Part shown: positions 1-28,973 of the stretch, in pieces
How the letters are laid out: each line of letters begins with the position of its first letter
Numbering within the stretch: the stretch's first letter is position 1
Origin: Reticulitermes lucifugus
Lineage: Eukaryota; Arthropoda; Insecta; Blattodea; Rhinotermitidae
Direction of reading: 5' to 3'
Length of the DNA: 28,973 nucleotides
Assembly: GCA_026260175.1 (NCBI GenBank)
Contig: JAKCWW010007520.1
Span: forward strand, 1 to 28,973
Translations under genes and position numbers: made by a program
Notes under the pieces: model-generated
Seen by the model: only the letters and a program-made list of their open reading frames with translations
Told to the model about the DNA's origin: nothing
The model's database searches: none

Positions 1-53
1 GTATCGTTCAAATTTTCCGGTCCCCTGAAAAACGATGGATAGAGGTTTCACTG
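1..53. mobile_element. Possible pogo/Tigger-type terminal repeat at the window edge
   Basis: Read on the minus strand, the sequence from 55 leftward starts TA then CAGTGAAACCTCTATCC. CAGTGAAACCTC after a TA resembles pogo/Tigger-type terminal inverted repeats. The rest of the element would lie left of the window, so only one end is visible. Confidence 0.3.
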
Positions 54-184
54 TATATGGTCACTACTCCAGGTAATGAGTTTAGTTAAGCAACTGGCTG
101 ATCCACACTCAAAAAAAAACTGAAAGTATTTCTAATATGATAGGCAATGTATGTACAACATAACGTTGTGGCACTTTCAGGTAA

Positions 185-590
185 ACATCGTTGCCATGGA
201 CACACACTTTGTTGTGTATTGTTGAACTACATGTTACTCAATATAAAAGTATTGAAAGTGTGTCCATGAAAATGCAACAATGCATTCCTTTTATTGCTCA
301 GCCACATACCACTGTTAACAATATACAACTGCTAAGTGTGACCATGGAAACACAACAATTGGGTTCCTTTACATTGCTGTTTTGCTACAAAATATTTCAT
401 ACTGCTGTCAACAATACAAACATACTTAGGTCCTCATGTAAAATGTTCAATATTTTTGTCCAATTTCATGCACATTTGGATTTTCTTGACAAATTTTAAT
501 AAAATTTCACGAAAATCTGTTCAGTGGGAGCCAAGTTGATATATGTGGACAGATGGACAGACAGACACACTGAAGCTAATAGGCACTTTT
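185..590. repeat. Degenerate tandem units (about 75 bp) within a transposon-like 3' end
   Basis: Three diverged units begin near 190, 260 and 338, each with a CCATG core followed by an A/C-rich run (for example ACCATGGAAACACAAC) and a stretch related to TGTTAACAATA. The tail near 512-570 (CTGTTCAGTGGGAGCCAAG then GGACAGATGGACAGACAGAC) has the look of an insect retrotransposon 3' untranslated end. The family is not identified. A 102-residue frame here has no recognisable domain. Confidence 0.4.
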
Positions 591-1152
591 CGCGACCTAT
601 GCAAACATGCCTCAGAATGAATATTGCTTCATGTATGATCTGTATGCCTATTGTTGGAAAACTAATTTAACTGTATATTTTAAAATACACATGATAAAAC
701 AATGCTCTGTAAGTTCAGCACAGTGTGTCTGATGAGGAATTTTTTTATTTTTGCTGAAGAAACTACAAGACTTCAGGAGTGAATAAGGAGAGAGGATACA
801 GTGCAATGAAACTGAATACAACAGAAAAAATATCTACTGTTACATTCTTCAGGATTAGCATAAGTTTGGTGAAGGCAGTTTAAATGTTTGATGGACGGAG
901 GTGTTTGCCTGAGTTTAACGTATGTTCAGATTCTGACCTGTATATGGAAGCCTACTCTTGAACAGTTTCCCTTCTGCATAAGTGCAGACATTGCGTTAAT
1001 TGCAGTTCCTTTCATATTAGTCTGCCTTAATGTACCACATACTGTACCTTACTTACAAAAGGAGTAACTGAAAAGCTAATTTCCCTGAAACTACATCAAG
1101 GGAAAGAAAAGAAAAAAGAAAAAAAAAGGGAAATAAAACAACTATAATATAC

Positions 1153-1368
1153 TTTGATTTCAGGCTTCCGCTGCAATGTTCAGGAGATCTGCGCTCTTCT
1201 GGAACATTACACAGTATCATGTGGTAAAACTGACGTTTCGGGACAATCTATCGGTCCCATCTTCACGGGTCAAGACCCACGAAGATGGGACCAATATGTT
1301 GTCCCAAAACGTCGGTAAACAATTACCAAACAACACCACGTAATATCACCCCAAAAAAACGCAGCTCT
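1153..1368. mobile_element. Fold-back element, copy 1, with 14-bp target duplication
   Basis: The two halves are inverted copies meeting near 1267. The left arm has CTGACGTTTCGGGACAATCT and CGGTCCCATCTTCACGGGTC; the right arm, read backwards, has the matching CCGACGTTTTGGGACAACAT and TGGTCCCATCTTCGTGGGTC. The element is flanked by a perfect 14-base direct repeat, CAACTATAATATAC, at 1139-1152 and 1369-1382, which marks it as an insertion. A duplication this long points to a retrotransposition-like mechanism rather than a TA- or 8-bp DNA transposon. No coding capacity is seen. Related copies lie near 16830-17815 and 19560-19805. Confidence 0.75.
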
Positions 1369-3097
1369 CAACTATAATATACACTGTATATACATAATAA
1401 AGGCTGTATCTATTAACAACTGTACACCACAGCCAAAATTAATGTTTTCTGTATAATTTTACAATATCCTAAGAACATGAAAAATTCTACAACGGTATCC
1501 TATACATTACGAGTGTACAGATATGGGTATTTGATAGAAATTGCGTTTAAGAATGTTCATTTGGATATCCGACTTAAAACTGGCAGCAAGGCATAATCAT
1601 GTGCCAAAGAATTATATTTGCTGGGGGGATGATTACACAAGTCATACATCCATTCATTATAATAATAAAATGGTGTTATGTCTTATAATTAAACTGCAAT
1701 TTTCAGCCAGAACAAATACAGACATTTCAGTTTCTATTAGATTAATGTTAATTATTGACCAAGACATAATCACCTACATGGCCACTGAATTCTGGGTAAC
1801 TGCTTTACTGTAATTAACATTATACACACTGCAAATAGAAACAAGGAAACTAGGAATGCATAAAGTCCACTCTGACTATAAACTGTACAAGCAATTGTTG
1901 AATAATTTACATTATAAGAGAAAAAGAGATGTGCTGATTGAAATAGAGTTTTCAACTCAAGTTATTAGATTTATAACATAAAAAATAATTTCTCACATTC
2001 TTGATCATCTGTATATAAATAATGTAATACAGTTCTTTGTAGGATGTATAAAATCTGACTCCTCATCAATACCTCTGTTGGCTCCTGATATTCCAGTTAC
2101 ACTTTTTTGGCATCTGGTACCAAAGTACTACACAAGGACTAGCAATGATATGGAAGTTTCCCTCAGTTTTGCACGTAAGAATTCTAACATCAACCAAGCA
2201 TCTAAGCAGTGACCTCTATGCAACACTATTGTCCTGTTCCTTGTCTGCACACAAACCTTCAACAATACCTGCAATCAAGTACCTTAACTACTGATGTGTC
2301 TGATGGCAATTTAGCATGCCAGGAATTACTGCAGTATCTGTAGTTTCACTACATGAATTAATTCATGGCTTCCCATTGTGCTTGTTTTCATTGTTTGCTG
2401 TTGATAATAACCAAATTGCAGGCACTCTCTATATTTGGAGGTTGCCAACTTACCCTGTACTTGAAACTTGAAAGCAGATTTAAATGGAAAAGGATCTACT
2501 TAGGCAGTGATGGAGACAAAGTTCCATCACATTTAACATGGACACATCTGATTCTTTGACTAAAATAAGCAGGTTAAAGTAACACAATTAATGACAAGAA
2601 TGAGCATAAAATAAACATCCGCTTGTCCTACAGATGAACCCAGAGAGCAACCTGTTTTTGAGTTTCAATCTTACAGTTAAAAAAAAAAGAAAAAGAAAAA
2701 AAAAGGAACTTCTCAATATAAATAAAATAAGTTAGGAAATTACTTCCTGTCCACAGTACCCTCTTTATACTTCCATCCTGAAACTGAAAACTAACATTCA
2801 TATCAACATTAACACATGATCCCTAGCAAGGGCTCTCCATCCAGGCTATTTTCTGACACAAGAACACGCATGTCGAGGTACAGTATTGTACTTGGATGTT
2901 AACAAAGAAAATAAATAATGCACGTGTAAGATACACTATTACACACTACAATGCTACATACAGCAGGTATCCACCTCATATGTCAGGACTAGGCGCAGCT
3001 TCAGCCGATGTGAGCCAACGTGACATCATGACACTTTGACACGTATACCTCTAATTTGGGCTGCCATCAACACCTGGACACTTGCACCACCTTTCAC

Positions 3098-3103
3098 TTT
3101 ATT
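3098..3103 (-). terminator. Candidate FoxP polyadenylation signal
   Basis: On the minus strand this is AATAAA, the first such hexamer I see downstream of the FoxP stop, giving a 3' UTR of about 530 bases. The next 40 bases on the minus strand are G/U-rich, as expected for a downstream element. Longer 3' UTRs are common for neural genes, so this may not be the only or main site. Confidence 0.4.
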
Positions 3104-3210
3104 CATGTCACTGTAGAACGCATCTGATTAGGAATTCTTAGCGCTATTGATACAGGATCTTACAACAGAACAACTCTAAAGGCCTACCAATTATAAGTTA
3201 TACGCTCTTT

Positions 3211-3250
3211 AAATATACTTATATATATATAAATATATATATATAAATAT
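3211..3250. repeat. AT microsatellite
   Basis: An imperfect (TA)n tract with interspersed AAATA, in the presumed FoxP 3' UTR. Just beside it (3340-3385) is a CA-rich tract. Confidence 0.8.
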
Positions 3251-3631
3251 GCACCACAGTCATTCACTATGCAGTCATCATAAAACTTTCATATGCTACT
3301 ATTCATTTATGGTGTCCACACTAATGTCCATGCGACACGCACACAGACACACACATGCCACATACACATTCAAGCATTCATACACACAGCCTGCAATTCA
3401 GCTAACATTTGTTGATTGACATTTACTTGCAACGGTAGCAATAGATAACTGCAAACAATCCAACTCAGTTAAGTCTGCAATTGCTTCTGAGGAGATATGG
3501 ATTACATTTGGCATCTTCTTGCTCCAAGGGGAAAAGAGTGGTTCACTTGTTCAATTCCCGACACTGCGATTTGTAACCGAACATTAAACACAAGATATGG
3601 TAAACACTTTGAACTGGGGACGGTGTTCATA

Positions 3632-26868
<23,237 letters not shown>

Positions 26869-28377
26869 CTGAAAGCAAGGAAATGAAAATATAATTAACC
26901 AGAATTTAAGAACAATGCATATAGTGTAGAAACAATAAAACCAGTCACCCTTCAAAATTTCAGCCCTTTAATTACATCACATGTTACACATTTCCCATTA
27001 TTTCTTTCCATACAACTACCCTTTCCAAATTTGAAAACAATTAACCACAGAAAATAAATTTTGGTATGTTTGTTAGATGAAACTGAGCCCCACCTGACAT
27101 CAAGTAACAATTATTCTTTAAGATATTACAACATGTATTCTTGCAGTTACTATCAACAGAGAAACTGCAAAGCATGACACTCTGAAGTGGAGGGGCAGAT
27201 CCATGTATCAGACGTCACACTAATGTGTAATGTGCATTTGTCTCAATGATAACCTTGATAGAACCGTCCTTCAGTGGGGGATTGAGTGGTGTCTACAGAA
27301 ACATTCAGGGCATGGCAATATTCACTGTTTTTCTTCTGGTGGTAAACAGTACTGGCATATTTATTCCAAAAAATAAAGAGTCAGTTACTACAATAAATTT
27401 ACACACATAGACTCTCATCAGTACTGCCACCTATTATTTACAAGTTTTTGGATAAAGTTTATGTTTCTGAGCAAATAGAAGATTTTAAAGCCCGATACAA
27501 GTAAAGCAAAGTTGCCACTATGCTTAATTCAGCGCAATGCCAAGATGTTATATGACACAGAGGAGGTATAGCTCAGTTCTTTCCTAATAATGACAGTACA
27601 GAATGGTGAATGGCCAGAATCCTGATAATTACTAACCAGTGAAAAATTCTGAACTCATAACCCTTACTGTGTATGACTTAATGGTACATTTTGTAACATA
27701 ATAGTTAAAGCCCTATAGTGAATGGAAACTACACAGTAATATCACATACATACATACATATACATTTCTTAGATCCTAAATCTGTCACACGACAGTTGGA
27801 TATGAAACAAGTCATCTTAAAGTAAAACACAAATACACTATACACAAAAACATCACAATCACAAAATAACAATAACTCTCAAAAAGGTCACACAATTTGG
27901 AATAGATGTGGTAAACTAGGACTGGTTGTGCCAAGAATAAAATTTCAAAAATACTTCTGTAAGTTCATTTTGGGTTACTAGAAACTTATGGATTTTATAA
28001 ATTCGAAATTGCAACATGACAACAATGGTTCATTTTTTATAAAATTACATACGAAATATAGTAATAACTATGTGAGGAGTTCCAGGGAAATACTTTACAG
28101 GTCGCACCTGCCTACTCTGGCTCCCTCGGGACCCGGTCGGCACCGGAACAGAGAATTTTCCAAACCATGGGTGGTCAACATATTATGGTGTCAAAACATC
28201 TTACAAAGAACCTCATAAAATAAAGTGTTAGTGGTGCGCACAATTTTAACGCACTGGTACAAATCAATAAGTAGAGAGGCATAAAAATTCTACAAAAAAA
28301 TTTAAATTCATTTTAATGTAAATAAACACGGAACTAAGCAAATAAAGCAGAAAACACGCAGAATACGGTAAATGTAA
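26869..28377 (-). other. FoxP intron upstream of exon a
   Basis: Sequence upstream of exon a on the gene strand. I looked for the zinc-finger, leucine-zipper and linker exons and found none, so they are further right. It holds a CATA microsatellite (27745-27766) and a GC-rich patch at 28100-28150. Confidence 0.7.
27745..27766. repeat. (CATA)n microsatellite
   Basis: About five copies of CATA in the intron upstream of exon a. Confidence 0.85.
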
Positions 28378-28500
28378 TCACCTTGAATGCCCAGTTTCTG
28401 CGTCAATTCCACCTTTTATTCGTTGTACTAATAATGAAACATGCTTTCGTTTACAAGCACTATCAACGCCTGCACTACTAGCAGGTTTCTTGGGAGACAT
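28378..28500 (-). mobile_element. Pogo/Tigger-like transposase N-terminal relic
   Basis: A minus-strand frame from ATG (28500-28498, context AAACATG) to TGA (28380-28378) encodes 40 residues, starting MSPKKPASSAGVDSACKRKH and VSLLVQ. A basic MSPKK start leading to KRK-VSL-VQ resembles the N-terminus of CENP-B/Tigger-type transposases. Past VQ the expected helix-turn-helix continuation is readable in another frame (ELTQKLGIQG, like ELLQKLDSG), showing a frameshift. A degraded DNA-transposon relic is the best explanation. An unrelated small first exon is possible, because a weak GTGATT donor follows. Confidence 0.45.
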
Positions 28501-28973
28501 GTTTAGGGGTAATTACAGTAATAAGTTAACTGCAGCACAAAACAGAGAAATCTACAACCGCTTCCCGGCAGACAGCTTAACGTAAACAAATTCTTCCGCA
28601 GTGATGCCAACTCAGCCCAAAACGCACTGGGCACGACAAAAACACGCTCAGTTTTACTCAATTAGCAATAAACATGCAAATGAAAAATGATCAAAATTCT
28701 AATGTAAATGAAGACAAAACCGTGTAACTTGATCCAGATTACACTGTACAACAAATTTTGACTTTTTTCCTGCTTCAGAAATGAAATATGTTTCCCTTTA
28801 TAGATTTTGGGACGCTGAACACGAAAATGGTCACGAAAAGGCTTGATTGGCTACAGTTTCACAAAACAAAATTAACTAACTTAGTTATACATGCCTTACA
28901 CACTATATTTTTGACATAGTGTATACTGACTGGCTTGCGTTGATTAAATGCGCTGCCTCTTCGCCTGCCGTTT
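28501..28973. other. Right edge: CpG-containing stretch, no gene seen
   Basis: 28540-28660 is richer in CG dinucleotides than the neighbourhood and includes GCAGTGATGCCAACTCAG, which is like a DNA-transposon end and may be the 5' untranslated part of the Tigger-like relic. The 10-mer AACGCACTGG recurs in direct orientation near 28240 and 28621. Nothing host-coding is recognised. Confidence 0.4.

Larger units (their letters stand above)
54..3097. other. 3' flank of FoxP, no host gene seen
   Basis: Intergenic or distal 3' UTR sequence downstream of FoxP. It contains the tandem-unit repeat, purine runs at 1100-1137 and 2679-2705, and the fold-back insertion at 1153-1368. The short open frames here (for example 1541-1813) have no recognisable protein signature or splice context. 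Confidence 0.6.

Noticed and set aside
27988..28218. 76-residue plus-strand frame with PSGPGRHRNREFSKP
   Set aside because: Not recognised as a family; probably part of an unidentified repeat around the GC-rich patch, so not called as a gene.
26869..28973. Upstream FoxP exons (zinc finger, leucine zipper)
   Set aside because: No C2H2 or heptad-Leu frame with suitable splice sites was found, so they must lie outside the window.

Overview
This window is AT-rich, intron- and repeat-dominated animal DNA, almost certainly from an insect. The only protein-coding host gene I can support is the 3' half of FoxP, a forkhead transcription factor, transcribed on the minus strand from right to left. The exon sequences match the insect form of FoxP closely. 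The decayed transposons (insect-type non-LTR retrotransposon ends and an IS630/mariner-type transposase relic) and the multi-kilobase introns suggest a large-genome, probably polyneopteran insect such as a cockroach or termite. That placement is inference.

FoxP layout in transcription order: exon a (26868-26792) starts the forkhead domain; exon b (23646-23545) carries its middle helices; then come two alternative versions of the next exon, c1 (11140-11016) and c2 (10632-10457); then exon d (7130-7055), exon e (5205-5105) and terminal exon f (3935-3632), which ends in a TAG stop. Every junction has AG/GT boundaries and the phases fit. The c1 path gives 260 complete residues in the window and the c2 path gives 277. 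The 5' part of the gene (glutamine-rich region, C2H2 zinc finger, leucine zipper, promoter) lies beyond the right edge.

The most notable feature is the c1/c2 pair. Both encode the DNA-recognition helix and wing of the forkhead domain, and both are 2 modulo 3 in length, so including both or neither shifts the frame and gives an early stop. c1 is the canonical FOXP type. c2 replaces the base-contacting His of the recognition helix with Thr and adds an AT-hook-like motif. One locus can therefore make two FoxP proteins with the same dimerisation and C-terminal parts but different DNA-binding surfaces. Alternative forkhead exons are known for Drosophila FoxP, so this is an ancient insect arrangement rather than a new gene.

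The rest is intron and 3' flank holding: a three-member fold-back repeat family (1153-1368, about 16830-17815, about 19560-19805), one copy interrupted by a mariner-like MITE (17001-17565); several TTAA-bounded MITEs; two non-LTR retrotransposon 3' relics (about 13880-14248 and 25155-25905), the second carrying an 82-bp hairpin insertion; a mariner-type transposase relic (about 21240-21830, minus strand); a pogo/Tigger-like transposase N-terminal relic (28500-28378, minus strand); a 110-bp intronic hairpin (12331-12440); several microsatellites; and an 18-base assembly gap (12977-12994). I saw no tRNA, rRNA, CRISPR array or plus-strand gene.
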